A DNA stretch of 64,000 bases, taken from the NCBI GenBank assembly GCA_017635395.1, contig JAGBLN010000042.1, forward strand, positions 1 to 64,000, given 5' to 3'. Position numbers and translations under genes: made by a program. Below, piece after piece: positions 55,323 to 64,000 of this stretch (position 1 is the first letter of the stretch; every line of letters begins with the position of its first letter). This DNA is from Lachnospiraceae bacterium. Its GTDB lineage: Bacteria; Bacillota; Clostridia; Lachnospirales; Lachnospiraceae. The notes below the pieces were generated by a model that was not told the origin of the DNA, ran no database searches, and saw only the letters and a list, made by a program, of their open reading frames with translations.

Positions 55323-57243
55323 CTGACTTATTTTCACCTTCAGCCTCGTTCTCAGCATTCTCATTCTCCGGCATGTTCCCGGCCACGCAGTAAAGCGCAC
55401 GGCGCCTTGCCATCTCTTCCGGACCAGGAGCAGGAATATCCTTGTGCACAGCCGTCACGGAATAAACAACAACACCGTTTTTCTTACCCTTCAGAGGGAT
55501 GACGCCGACTTCTTCCACATCCACTCTTTCCTTTACGCGGGCATAGAGCACATCACTTATATATACCTTTCCGGCGCCGGCATTTGCTTCAAGCCTGGCC
55601 GCTGTATTGACAGTATCGCCTATGGCGGTGTAGTCCATACGGAAATCACAGCCTATGTTACCGGTAACGGCAGGTCCGCAGTTTACGCCCACACCAAATC
55701 CGATCTTTCGGCCGAACTGTTCCTCTATCTTCTGGTTCAAGGGTTCGCTTCCCATTGCGATATCCATTGCCGCACAGACACTCTTAAACTCATAGTCATC
55801 CAGGTCGAAGGGTGAATTAAATACTGCCATTGTACAGTCACCCACGAACTTATCCAGGGTACCCAGATTGTCAAACACAGCCTTGGTGGTAAGTGCAAGG
55901 TACTGGTTCAATATGGCCACTACATCCTCAGGGCTTAACGCCTCCGACATGGTAGTGAATCCTCGTATATCAACGAATAGCGCTGATATATCACGGCTCT
56001 CACCGCCGAGACTTACCTTATAAGTTCCTGTCTGCGCAATTTCCTCAATGATCTGAGGCGCCACATACTTGCTAAAAGCCTGCAGGATCCTGGCCTTATT
56101 TTTATATTCCTGAATATACCGTTTAGCCAAGCTATATACATAAAACAGAATGACCACTATCGGGAAATATATGATGCTGATGACTATGCCCTTATTATTA
56201 TGCATCATGACGCCGAACATCACTTCAGCCGCTATCATAAGCACAGCAGCAATTGACGCAATGACCACATGCAGCCTTCTGCATACTAATACTAACAGTG
56301 CAGCTACTATTGCAAAAATGATTGCATAGAGATAGGGATTTCCGTTTACTGAGAAACGGTTCTGCATGAAAGCCTGCAGGATGTTCGCGTGGATCTCCAC
56401 TCCGTACATCTGCTTTGTTCCACCGGTTGGTACATTGAAATTATCCATCATGCCAGGCGCATATGCACCTACCAATACAATACAGTTGGAGAATGCCCTG
56501 GGATCGATTTTTCCCTCCAGCACATCTACCAAAGAAACATACTCATAGTCACCGGGGCGTCCGGAATAATCTATTATGGACCTGCCGTACTGGTCCTTGG
56601 AATAAGCAAGGGGCTCCACATGCTGATTCTCGCAGTATTTCTTATATATCATCCATGGGAAGCTTCTATAAACGGTACCATTATACTCAGTTTCCGTAGT
56701 TATACGGCGCACCGTTCCGTCAGAATCCTGGGAAACATTTGAGTATCCCATATAACACTCATCCGCAAGTTCCTGAAAAGGAAGATAAATATCCTTTACG
56801 GCATGATAGATATTTCCGTTGGGATCACGCAAAGGCATATCGTCATATTTAAACTGACCTACCACAACCACATTGCCGTATTCTCTGGCAGCCTCGGCAA
56901 AAGCCATATCCCCTGCCTCATCCACATGACCGGAAAACTGTATATCGAAACCTATGATATCCGGTTCGTTTTCAGGATCCTCGGTCAGCTTTTTTATCAG
57001 GTCTGCATATATGGAACGGGACCAGGTATTTATGGGGCCGTACTTTTCAAGAGTGTTCTCATCCACACCTATTATCTTAATCTTGCTCGAAACGCCTCGT
57101 GGAGTCTGATACAGTGCATCAGTTGCCAGATAGTCAAGCCTGGAAAAAGCATTTGTTACAGTAAGTATAAAAACAAGTCCTGCTGCCAGAAGCATGAACA
57201 GTATGTCGTATATGACTTCATTTATATTCTTTTTTTCTTTCAT
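55312..57243 (-). CDS. CHASE2 class III adenylate cyclase
   Basis: 643 residues. One N-terminal helix (about 10-30), an extracytoplasmic CHASE2 domain (about 35-290: IKIIGVDENTLEKYG, DIIGFDIQFSG, IVLVGAYAPGMMDNFNVPTG), three membrane helices (about 300-370) and a class III cyclase domain (about 400-600). Catalytic residues are visible: metal Asp in ALFVDIRGFTT and KFVGDCTMAVF, the adenine-selecting Lys in LDKFVGD and Asp-type position in MDYTAIGD, transition-state Asn and Arg in TVNTAARLE. It should make cAMP in response to an external cue. It lies 26 bases downstream of an InlB-repeat gene and near a FecR gene, a pairing often seen with CHASE2 cyclases. Confidence 0.93.
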   Translation of the reverse strand: MKEKKNINEVIYDILFMLLAAGLVFILTVTNAFSRLDYLATDALYQTPRGVSSKIKIIGVDENTLEKYGPINTWSRSIYADLIKKLTEDPENEPDIIGFDIQFSGHVDEAGDMAFAEAAREYGNVVVVGQFKYDDMPLRDPNGNIYHAVKDIYLPFQELADECYMGYSNVSQDSDGTVRRITTETEYNGTVYRSFPWMIYKKYCENQHVEPLAYSKDQYGRSIIDYSGRPGDYEYVSLVDVLEGKIDPRAFSNCIVLVGAYAPGMMDNFNVPTGGTKQMYGVEIHANILQAFMQNRFSVNGNPYLYAIIFAIVAALLVLVCRRLHVVIASIAAVLMIAAEVMFGVMMHNNKGIVISIIYFPIVVILFYVYSLAKRYIQEYKNKARILQAFSKYVAPQIIEEIAQTGTYKVSLGGESRDISALFVDIRGFTTMSEALSPEDVVAILNQYLALTTKAVFDNLGTLDKFVGDCTMAVFNSPFDLDDYEFKSVCAAMDIAMGSEPLNQKIEEQFGRKIGFGVGVNCGPAVTGNIGCDFRMDYTAIGDTVNTAARLEANAGAGKVYISDVLYARVKERVDVEEVGVIPLKGKKNGVVVYSVTAVHKDIPAPGPEEMARRRALYCVAGNMPENENAENEAEGENKSVEG

Positions 57244-57269
57244 TTCAATTTTTCCTGTAACAAAACTCC

Positions 57270-59945
57270 CTATTTTTTAATAAACTTATATTCCTTATTT
57301 TCCTTTACATAGAATTTGTTTCCGCCTGTGTATACAGTATTGTCTACAACACCATCTGCTTCTACCATCCATTCGCTGTCGCCCTCAAAGGAATATGCAA
57401 TATTCGACTTAAGGGTTACCACACGTCCTGTTGGCATTACATTATTGGACATCCACTGTGGTGAAAGTTCTATGGTAAATGTGTAGCTGTTCCCTGCCTT
57501 ATCTGTCGCCACTACAACCCATGACTCAGTATCAGAGCCAGCATCAAGGGTTATTACGCTTTTTCCATTTGAGACCTCATACGGTTCGCCATTCACAGTC
57601 ACCTTTTCAAGATTATCATCTTCCAGCGTGAAGGTAAGATTATCCAAAGTAACCTTTACGGTCCCGCTCGGATTATTTATTCCAAGACTGCTGTCAAACT
57701 TTGCTACTGGAACCTTCGTGTCAACTTTTGCTGAAGGATCAAAATCTACCCCGTCGGTCATCGCTCCGTCATCGCGTTTATAATATAGTTTCTCTATCTT
57801 ATCGTTCCACTTTATGGAATCAGTATATCCAGTGCCAAGCGTGGTGCTTATGAGATACCCCTTCGGAGCCTTTATCTCAACATCAGACTTAAACCATCCG
57901 TCATTGCCTTTCTTGCCATCCAGGTAGGCCTTATCAGAAGGCGCTTCCAGATATACAATCGAAAAGTTCTTGGTCTCGTTTACGGCAAGGTATAATCCCG
58001 ACGCAGGTGCGCTAAACCTTACAGTGTAGTCTCCCGGTGTAATTGGCACTGTTCCTGAATAGGCAGTATCAGGTGCCCCTGCCTTTTTGTATTCAATTTT
58101 CTTTTCCGCAGGCGATAGCGACGATGCGGTAACTTTTAGTTCCGTGCCATAATAGACTTTCGACGGCACCGTTAGGCTAATCTTATCGGTCAGATGATAT
58201 TCAGCAAGCTTGACAGCCTCGGTAACTGCCTTATCCGCTTCACGCTTAAGATAAACAGAACCGCCGGCCGCTTTCACCGCTGTATAAGATATCGACGATA
58301 CAAAACCTTCATCAGCAGAAGACGATATGCTATAGCCTTCCGCAGGGATAACATTCACATCCGTAACTGTCCCTGCACTGTTCTTAACTTCCTGATATGA
58401 ATAAGGATTATCGGGCGCAGCCAGATAAGCGATCTCAAAATCCGAAGTATCTTCCGCTGATGTATAATCATCTGTCTCGTCAAGAGTTACCCTTACCGTA
58501 TATTTTCCGGGTTCCTTAGGCACCTTCTTTGAATACTCTTCGTCCTTGTCATCCTTTTTCTTGTATTCTACCGTTACATCGCCTTCTGAATTTTTTTCTA
58601 TATCATATTTTATCTCAGTGCCTACATAAACAGGCTTCTTTAAATCTATATCAATTGTCCCTTTAGTCTTCTCTGTCCATATAGCATCAAATGTAAGTGG
58701 GCCAGATGTTAGAAAAACATCATACTCATCACCAAGACCATATTTCACGCCTTCCTGCGACTTCCAACCTGTAAGCTTATAACCACCCCGTATAAAATCC
58801 GCTGATTTCAGGAGCGTAAAGCTGCCTTCATCATAGATATCCAGCTTCACAGACTCACTCTCGCTTATGGCTTCCCCTTTTCCACCGTTAGGTCTGTAGG
58901 TTACCAGTATATTAATGGTCGGAAGCTCTTCCCATATTGCATTAAAGTACAAGTCTGTGACATCCGAAGAAAAACCGTAAGAATCACCTAAAGAATATGT
59001 ATCCCCCGCTGAATCCTGCCAGCCTACAAGCCTGTATCCCTCCCGAGTCATTTCTGTTGTATTCCATAGACTAAAACTCCCTGTTTCAGGTGCACTGGCG
59101 GCAAGATCCACAGTCTTTGTCTGTGTCACCACTGATCCGTTACCTCCATTCGGATCATAGTGCACATTTATAGTAACAGAAGACAAGGGTTCCCAAACCG
59201 CATAAAAATCAAATGTCGCAGGGCTGCTAAATCCATAACTATACCCCGGAGCATACTCCATGTCTCCACCGCCGTCTTCTCTCCACTTAACAAGCGTATA
59301 ACCAGTTCTTGAAAAAGTATCTGCAGCGGCTAATTCAAAAGAATCACTTGAACTGTCACTCTCAAACTGGGTCAGTACCGTATCTGTAGTAGTGGTGTTG
59401 CTTCCATCGTTCGAATGATAATTGACTGTAGTTTCATATTCTGCCACATAGACAACGAGAAAAATATATGGCGCAAGATTAGATCCGATTGGGAGCGGTG
59501 CCCGCACTTTTTTTTGGGATTCATACATTTTCCATGATTTTATACGACTTCCACTGGGAACAGTTACAGAAGAGCCACTAACATAATTAACTTCTAATAC
59601 TCTTTTTTCTCCATCGCAAGCATTAATACTAGCTATAGCATTATCTATCGAATCCGTGTTAGTTCCCACCGAATCATATGCATCACTTGCCATTGCCTCA
59701 TGTTCGCAAAAAACGATATATGTTCCGGCCCAAGATTCAGTTAAACTGCCTGTGGGCGGAGTTGCCGTAAGGGTAGCTCCAGGGGTCAGTGTTCCGGAGA
59801 GATAAAGATCGAATTCCGAAGCTGCATATACACTTGTGTGTATGCATAGAAAATTTGTGCCGGACAATAAGCACAGCATAGTAAAAGCAGCCAACAGCAT
59901 GCGCAATATTCTCTTTTTTGAACCATTACCATAACGCATAAGCAA
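57270..59945 (-). CDS. secreted InlB-repeat/Ig-like protein (copy A)
   Basis: 891 residues. The start is ambiguous: TTG 59945 lies 5 bases after AGGAG, ATG 59939 (MRYGNG) 11 bases after it. A signal peptide ends near VYAASE. After a 130-residue N-terminal domain come three InlB B-type repeats (about 180-410), each with YxPNGGxG ... REGYxLxGW ... FxAIW. Then there are several immunoglobulin-like modules with YVGTEIKYD...VEYKKK...PGKYTVRV patterns and a C-terminal module ending YTGGNKFYVKENKEYKFIKK. No LPXTG or membrane anchor is visible. It is likely an extracellular binding protein and precedes the CHASE2 cyclase by 26 bases. Confidence 0.85.
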   Translation of the reverse strand: MLMRYGNGSKKRILRMLLAAFTMLCLLSGTNFLCIHTSVYAASEFDLYLSGTLTPGATLTATPPTGSLTESWAGTYIVFCEHEAMASDAYDSVGTNTDSIDNAIASINACDGEKRVLEVNYVSGSSVTVPSGSRIKSWKMYESQKKVRAPLPIGSNLAPYIFLVVYVAEYETTVNYHSNDGSNTTTTDTVLTQFESDSSSDSFELAAADTFSRTGYTLVKWREDGGGDMEYAPGYSYGFSSPATFDFYAVWEPLSSVTINVHYDPNGGNGSVVTQTKTVDLAASAPETGSFSLWNTTEMTREGYRLVGWQDSAGDTYSLGDSYGFSSDVTDLYFNAIWEELPTINILVTYRPNGGKGEAISESESVKLDIYDEGSFTLLKSADFIRGGYKLTGWKSQEGVKYGLGDEYDVFLTSGPLTFDAIWTEKTKGTIDIDLKKPVYVGTEIKYDIEKNSEGDVTVEYKKKDDKDEEYSKKVPKEPGKYTVRVTLDETDDYTSAEDTSDFEIAYLAAPDNPYSYQEVKNSAGTVTDVNVIPAEGYSISSSADEGFVSSISYTAVKAAGGSVYLKREADKAVTEAVKLAEYHLTDKISLTVPSKVYYGTELKVTASSLSPAEKKIEYKKAGAPDTAYSGTVPITPGDYTVRFSAPASGLYLAVNETKNFSIVYLEAPSDKAYLDGKKGNDGWFKSDVEIKAPKGYLISTTLGTGYTDSIKWNDKIEKLYYKRDDGAMTDGVDFDPSAKVDTKVPVAKFDSSLGINNPSGTVKVTLDNLTFTLEDDNLEKVTVNGEPYEVSNGKSVITLDAGSDTESWVVVATDKAGNSYTFTIELSPQWMSNNVMPTGRVVTLKSNIAYSFEGDSEWMVEADGVVDNTVYTGGNKFYVKENKEYKFIKK

Positions 59946-59976
59946 TTATTCTCCTGCTCAGGACTAACCTTGTATG

Positions 59977-60395
59977 CTACCTGGTGCTGAATTTATATGT
60001 TTTTGCATTTCTTACATAAAAACTGTTTCCGCCCTCATACAGAGTAGAGTCTCCATCCACAGTCCACTGTTTTCCAGGTTCAAAACTATATTCAGTATTG
60101 CTTAGCAGCATTACATCACGGTCTAAAGGCATCACATTGCTTTCCATCCACGCAGAGTAGCATATGAGGTTGAACTATATATAGCGTAATGATGCTCTGT
60201 TAACGGCTCACCGCTGCCTTCTCCAGGATAATACGTAAACGGAACATCCAGTACAGCCGCATAGTCCGTGGCTGACATAGGACGCCATGCATATACGGTA
60301 TAACCGCCCACAGAACTCGGGGTACGAACTTTTCCTCCCGAAGGAGTTACTTCAACATAGTTACTATCGCCAGCGACAATAAATATTTTGTTTTT
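59977..60395 (-). pseudogene. decayed third InlB-repeat/Ig-like paralogue
   Basis: Two overlapping pieces in different frames. The left one (about 60153 down to a stop at 59977) reads AWMESNVMPLDRDVMLLSN ... WTVDGDSTLYEGGNSFYVRN ... YKFS and aligns with the last 60 residues of both neighbouring paralogues. The right one (about 60395-60155) reads KIFIVAGDSNYVEVTPSGGK ... VGGYTVYAWRPMSATDYAAV and matches nothing I know; it ends LRGWKAM at a stop inside the first. Neither has a start. This explains the 530-base gap between the two complete genes, leaving about 80 bases before 60477 without anything visible. Confidence 0.7.
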
Positions 60396-60476
60396 TTCAC
60401 ATTGAATAACATCATATTTTCTTTTGTTAAGATTTCTACATACAAAACTTACCTGTTTTGCATCATTACAGATAAA

Positions 60477-63182
60477 CTATTTCCCCTTCACCGCAACAAA
60501 ACTACATGTTTTATCAGTTTTGACATAAACAGTGACACCCTTTTCATAAACAGTAGCATCCCCGGTTTTATCAGAAAACTTACACTTTGAGCTCAGTGTA
60601 TACGGTTCACCACTTAATAACTGCACATCCATTTCCATTGGTATATCTCCGGACTGTCGCCATGCCGGGGTCAGCACTATTTCCAGGGTATATTCATTAC
60701 CTGCTTCATCCGTAGCAATGACAGTATTCGTCTCCGATAACAGCCCCGGTTTCAGGACCACAGTGCACTCACCATTCGAAACAGTATATGTATTTTTTCC
60801 CACCCGTACCGATTTAAGATGATCATCCTTTATCGTGAATGTCAGTGAATCTGCATAAATACTTACACTCTTCTCCTTGCCGGTTATTCCCAGCGAACTG
60901 TCAAAAACAGCCGTTGGCATCTCTTTATCTATCTTTACATTAAAGGATACTTGTACAGCACCTGTCTTAGCCTTATCGCTTGTCCTCTGGTAGTAGAGTT
61001 CAGTTATCCCTTCATTCCATTTTATGGATTCTCCGAATGTTCCGTCAGCTGACGTGCTTATGAGATACCCTGCAGGTGCCTCCAGCGTCACATCAGACTT
61101 ATACCATGACCCGTTACCCGGTGTACCTTTCAATTTAACTCCAGCCGCCGGAGCTTCCAGATACTCAATTGTAAAATCTGCTGTTTCATCCACAGCTGCA
61201 TAAAAATCCGTTGCAGGTGCAGTAACCCTTACAGTATACTTGTCAGGTTTGGTAGGCATAACTGCGGAATATGTGCCGCCTGCCCCTGCCTTCTTATACG
61301 TAATCGTCTTTTCTGCCGGTGAATGGGATGTGACAGTCACATTATACTGCGTACCATAGTATATCTTCCCTGATGCAGCCGATGCAGGCGTTACTGTTAT
61401 GCTTGGCTTATCAGTTACGGTATATGCCGTCAGCTGTACCTGTTCCGTAATAGCGTCATCATCACGTTTCAGATACACTCCCCCTGCTTTCTTTGCTGCT
61501 GAATAGAGTACACTTGATCCGAATGAAGCATCGGCTGCTCCTGTAAGCCCGATGCTGTAGCCTGATGTCGGCACGACATTCAGATCCGTAACCGTACCCG
61601 CGCTGTCCTTTATCTCCGTATATGTAAACGGTGACGCCGGTGCAGACAGATACTGCAGTTCAAAATCCACCGTATCCTCTGCCGATGTATACTCATCTGT
61701 TTCCTCGAGCGTAGCCCTTACAGTATATGTTCCGGGTTCTGTCGGTACCTTCTTTGTATAGTCGTCATCCTTTGCGCCTTTTTTCTTATATTCAAGCGTA
61801 ACATCTCCATCAGAATTCTTATCAGTGTCATACTTGAATTTCGCGCCCACATATACAGGTTTCTTAACATCTATCTCCACTTTGCCGGCTTTTTTAGCCG
61901 TCCAGACTGCGTCAAAGCTGAGATTTTTGCTTGTTTCATTGTCCGCCAGTGTAAAACTGTAGTTTGCACCCAGGCTATAAGTCTTGCTTCCGTCAGACCA
62001 TCCCGTCAGCGTATACCCGGATTTTTTAAAATCAGCCTTATCAAGCAATGACATCTGGGCAGAATTGTTGCTGGCAGATACGCTCACCGTTTTATTCTGA
62101 ATAACTGCATCACCGTTCCCGCCATTTGGCTTATACTGTACACTGACATCCACTGAAGTCCTTTCCCAGATTGCGTCAAAAACAAGGGTTTCTGAATTGG
62201 CAGAAAAAGTACATTCATCCCCTAAATCATATTCTTCTTTACCATCCGTCTTTTCCGGTTCAGTAATCTTCCATCCTGCCAAAGTATAGCCTTCCCTGGT
62301 AAAATCGGCAGATGACAAAAGATCTATGGTTCCGAAATCCCCGCCGGCATCAGTCTCGAATTCTATGGTTTTATTCACAGCACTGCCGGTACCACCGTTT
62401 GGTCTGTATGTGACAGTTACTGTGGGGATTTCTTCCCACTGTGCCGTAAAACTAACAATATATGGGCCATATAAGTACAAGTCAAAGTTTTCACCCGGAG
62501 CACCTGTCTCATTATCACCAAAGTCAGACTGCCACCCAACAAGTTCATACCCCTCACGCGTAAAAGTATCTGCGTTTCTAAGTGTTATTGAAATAGGTGT
62601 AGTACTATCCTCAAAGACCATCGAAGAAGAATTATCTCGCACAGTATCACCTTCGGCGCCATCCCCGGGCAGATACCATACCCCAACAGAGAACTCGGCA
62701 ACGTAAGCGGCAACATAACAATATCTGTTGTAGTCAGAATCAAATACTTTTTTATTGTCCTTTTGCACCCATGCATCAACACTGTATACACCGGAACCGT
62801 AATTTATCACGGATGGTACCGGTATAAAACATGCAAAAGGATTGTCGACATCATAATCCTGCTCCCCGCGCTCTACTTTCCCATAGTTCCCAAGATTTCC
62901 TATCTGGCTTTTATCACTCACACTGTTCAGTGCCTGCTCTGCTTTTTTTTCGCTATCACAAAATACAACATAGCATCCATCGCACTTAGTTACATCCACG
63001 CTATCAGGAGTATATATAATACTACCGTTTGCAACTACTCTATCAGGAAAACTCACATCAGCTCTCGCCCGCAGAGTTCCTATCCCCTGCACACCTTCCA
63101 TATTAACCAGCAGCCCCACTATCACCAGTGCCGCCAGCAGATTTTTTATAATATTCTTTTTTACCCAGGAAATATTACTCAT
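60477..63182 (-). CDS. secreted InlB-repeat/Ig-like protein (copy B)
   Basis: 901 residues. Signal peptide MSNISWVKKNIIKNLLAALV..., cleavage probably near RARADV. It has the same architecture as copy A: N-terminal domain with CYVVFCDSEKKAEQAL, three InlB B-type repeats (about 175-430; YRPNGGTGSAV, REGYTLAGW, FDAIW), Ig-like modules with YVGAKFKYDTDKNSDGDVTL and PGTYTVRATL, and a C-terminal module ending VYVKTDKTCSFVAVKGK. Long stretches are near-identical in pattern to copy A, indicating duplication. It lies 25 bases downstream of the FecR gene and is likely co-transcribed. Lacks an obvious cell-wall anchor. Confidence 0.85.
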   Translation of the reverse strand: MSNISWVKKNIIKNLLAALVIVGLLVNMEGVQGIGTLRARADVSFPDRVVANGSIIYTPDSVDVTKCDGCYVVFCDSEKKAEQALNSVSDKSQIGNLGNYGKVERGEQDYDVDNPFACFIPVPSVINYGSGVYSVDAWVQKDNKKVFDSDYNRYCYVAAYVAEFSVGVWYLPGDGAEGDTVRDNSSSMVFEDSTTPISITLRNADTFTREGYELVGWQSDFGDNETGAPGENFDLYLYGPYIVSFTAQWEEIPTVTVTYRPNGGTGSAVNKTIEFETDAGGDFGTIDLLSSADFTREGYTLAGWKITEPEKTDGKEEYDLGDECTFSANSETLVFDAIWERTSVDVSVQYKPNGGNGDAVIQNKTVSVSASNNSAQMSLLDKADFKKSGYTLTGWSDGSKTYSLGANYSFTLADNETSKNLSFDAVWTAKKAGKVEIDVKKPVYVGAKFKYDTDKNSDGDVTLEYKKKGAKDDDYTKKVPTEPGTYTVRATLEETDEYTSAEDTVDFELQYLSAPASPFTYTEIKDSAGTVTDLNVVPTSGYSIGLTGAADASFGSSVLYSAAKKAGGVYLKRDDDAITEQVQLTAYTVTDKPSITVTPASAASGKIYYGTQYNVTVTSHSPAEKTITYKKAGAGGTYSAVMPTKPDKYTVRVTAPATDFYAAVDETADFTIEYLEAPAAGVKLKGTPGNGSWYKSDVTLEAPAGYLISTSADGTFGESIKWNEGITELYYQRTSDKAKTGAVQVSFNVKIDKEMPTAVFDSSLGITGKEKSVSIYADSLTFTIKDDHLKSVRVGKNTYTVSNGECTVVLKPGLLSETNTVIATDEAGNEYTLEIVLTPAWRQSGDIPMEMDVQLLSGEPYTLSSKCKFSDKTGDATVYEKGVTVYVKTDKTCSFVAVKGK

Positions 63183-63207
63183 AAGATATTGTGTCCTAAT
63201 ATGTCCT

Positions 63208-64000
63208 TTATTCCGCTACCCAGTTAATCTCCGTATCTTCCTTTATCGGCGTAGTAAACACAAAATCCCAGTGTCCCTTCTCTGTAGGCATCAGCAGGGG
63301 TTCTCCCACCGTATCGCCTTTCTCCACCATTACAGTTCCGAACACCTTCTTGTCATTCACGAATGTTATCTCGAATGGTCCCGGATCCTCAGTAAGTCCT
63401 TTATCTATCGCATCATCACTCACAGACATTTCTTTGTTGGAGTTCTCTCTTATCCAGTTCAGATAGAAGTACGTCTGATTTGAGAAAGTGTCCACATCGA
63501 TATCCTTGACATCACCAACATAGTATACAAAATGCGTGTCACTGTATATCTGGACCCATTTTCCGGCTATAAGCTTCACCTTGTCGTTGGCGGGCGTACC
63601 GTCATCATTCAGCAGGTCAGTCTCTATCTCGCCCTCCAGTGCCTGGGCATCCGTAACGATTTCCCCATTTGCAGAAACTGTTACCTCAACTCTGTAAATC
63701 GTACCCCTTACAGACATGGTAGCATTCTGGGTATTCAGCTCGTAAACCGACTTATCAGACAGCGGCTCGTCTATCTGGTTTATGACAGCCCCCTGCAGAA
63801 GCTGTATGCTTGTTCTTGAATTGGCTGCCGAACCGTCTGCTTCCAGGATTATCGTCGTATTATTCTCCAGGTAGATATACTTATCCTCATCCGCCTTTAT
63901 GATAAGCGTTCCTTCCACAAGGGATATCTGGTCACCGCTCTGAAGAAGCATATTCTCGTAAGGGGTCACCTCGCTGCCGTCATTGTGCACGACGCTGGCC
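63208..64000 (-). CDS. FecR-domain protein with C-terminal InlB repeat (partial)
   Basis: Reads in from beyond the right edge, so the start and N-terminal part are missing; about 263 residues are visible. A FecR domain is clear: MLLQSGDQISLVEGTLIIKA, DKYIYLENNTTIILEADGSA, SIQLLQGAVINQ, VYELNTQNATMSVRGTIYRV and LEGEIETDLLNDDG. The end (about the last 55 visible residues, FEITFVNDKKVFGTVMVEKG) is a single InlB-type repeat. FecR domains are extracytoplasmic sensor or scaffold modules. In this setting it may link the secreted repeat proteins to the CHASE2 adenylate cyclase. Confidence 0.88.
   Translation of the reverse strand, partial: ASVVHNDGSEVTPYENMLLQSGDQISLVEGTLIIKADEDKYIYLENNTTIILEADGSAANSRTSIQLLQGAVINQIDEPLSDKSVYELNTQNATMSVRGTIYRVEVTVSANGEIVTDAQALEGEIETDLLNDDGTPANDKVKLIAGKWVQIYSDTHFVYYVGDVKDIDVDTFSNQTYFYLNWIRENSNKEMSVSDDAIDKGLTEDPGPFEITFVNDKKVFGTVMVEKGDTVGEPLLMPTEKGHWDFVFTTPIKEDTEINWVAE

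Noticed and set aside
57270-63182. Repeated segments as a possible CRISPR or tandem repeat array
   Set aside because: The similarity is at protein level (InlB and Ig-like modules) with diverged DNA; no short direct repeats with spacers are present.

Overview
The window looks like a chromosomal segment of an anaerobic Firmicute, most likely a Lachnospiraceae member (Butyrivibrio or a relative). The reasons are the density of GGDEF/EAL and hybrid-kinase genes, the paired CotH lipoproteins, a DUF6106-like protein, FecR/InlB-repeat proteins with a CHASE2 cyclase, a GC content I judge by eye to be in the mid-40s percent, and strong AGGAGG-type ribosome binding sites. Nearly all genes lie on the minus strand; the clear exceptions are one GGDEF gene (42.6-44.0 kb) and a 29-residue toxin (52.6 kb). 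I saw no tRNA, rRNA, CRISPR array or insertion sequence.

Layout, left to right. 0-3.3 kb: OmpR-type two-component system with an overlapping glycosyltransferase and a frameshifted, truncated HD-GYP lipoprotein remnant. 3.3-8.5 kb: a giant protein with an atypical (PI3/4-kinase/HipA-like) kinase signature, a GNAT, and two small ORFs. 8.5-15.8 kb: MacAB-like export operon (lipoprotein adaptor, ATPase, two tandem-duplicated FtsX permeases). 15.9-24.4 kb: tightly packed signalling operon of two hybrid histidine kinases (one carrying DegV and HPt domains), a two-receiver regulator and a 7TM-GAF protein with a degenerate GGDEF; a GGDEF/EAL protein with its own promoter lies just upstream. 27.6-35.4 kb: envelope cluster with two CotH-kinase lipoproteins around a 1224-residue YidC / CDP-glycerol transferase-like / sulfatase fusion and a small membrane protein. 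35.5-44 kb: housekeeping genes (guaB, a DUF6106-like gene, a frameshifted MBL beta-CASP gene, a diacylglycerol-kinase family gene, htpG under a perfect CIRCE) and the plus-strand GGDEF gene. 44.1-53.2 kb: accessory island with a four-gene HerA-type ATPase / glycine-zipper system. It is bordered by toxin-antitoxin debris: a PanA-like zinc-finger remnant on one side, and a type I holin-like toxin with an antisense promoter plus a truncated HicB on the other. 53.2-55.2 kb: an Spx/ArsC-like gene, then a radical SAM/SPASM enzyme translationally coupled to a lipoprotein-like peptide with five YGPP repeats. 55.3-64 kb: CHASE2 class III adenylate cyclase, two InlB-repeat secreted proteins with a decayed third copy between them, and a FecR protein cut by the window end.

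The strongest candidates for an undescribed system are the YGPP-repeat precursor with its radical SAM partner (possible RiPP-like surface modification), the HerA/glycine-zipper operon, and the YidC-transferase-sulfatase fusion inside a CotH cluster. The DegV-bearing hybrid kinase suggests direct lipid sensing by a phosphorelay. All functional statements rest on reading motifs by eye; no database search was possible.
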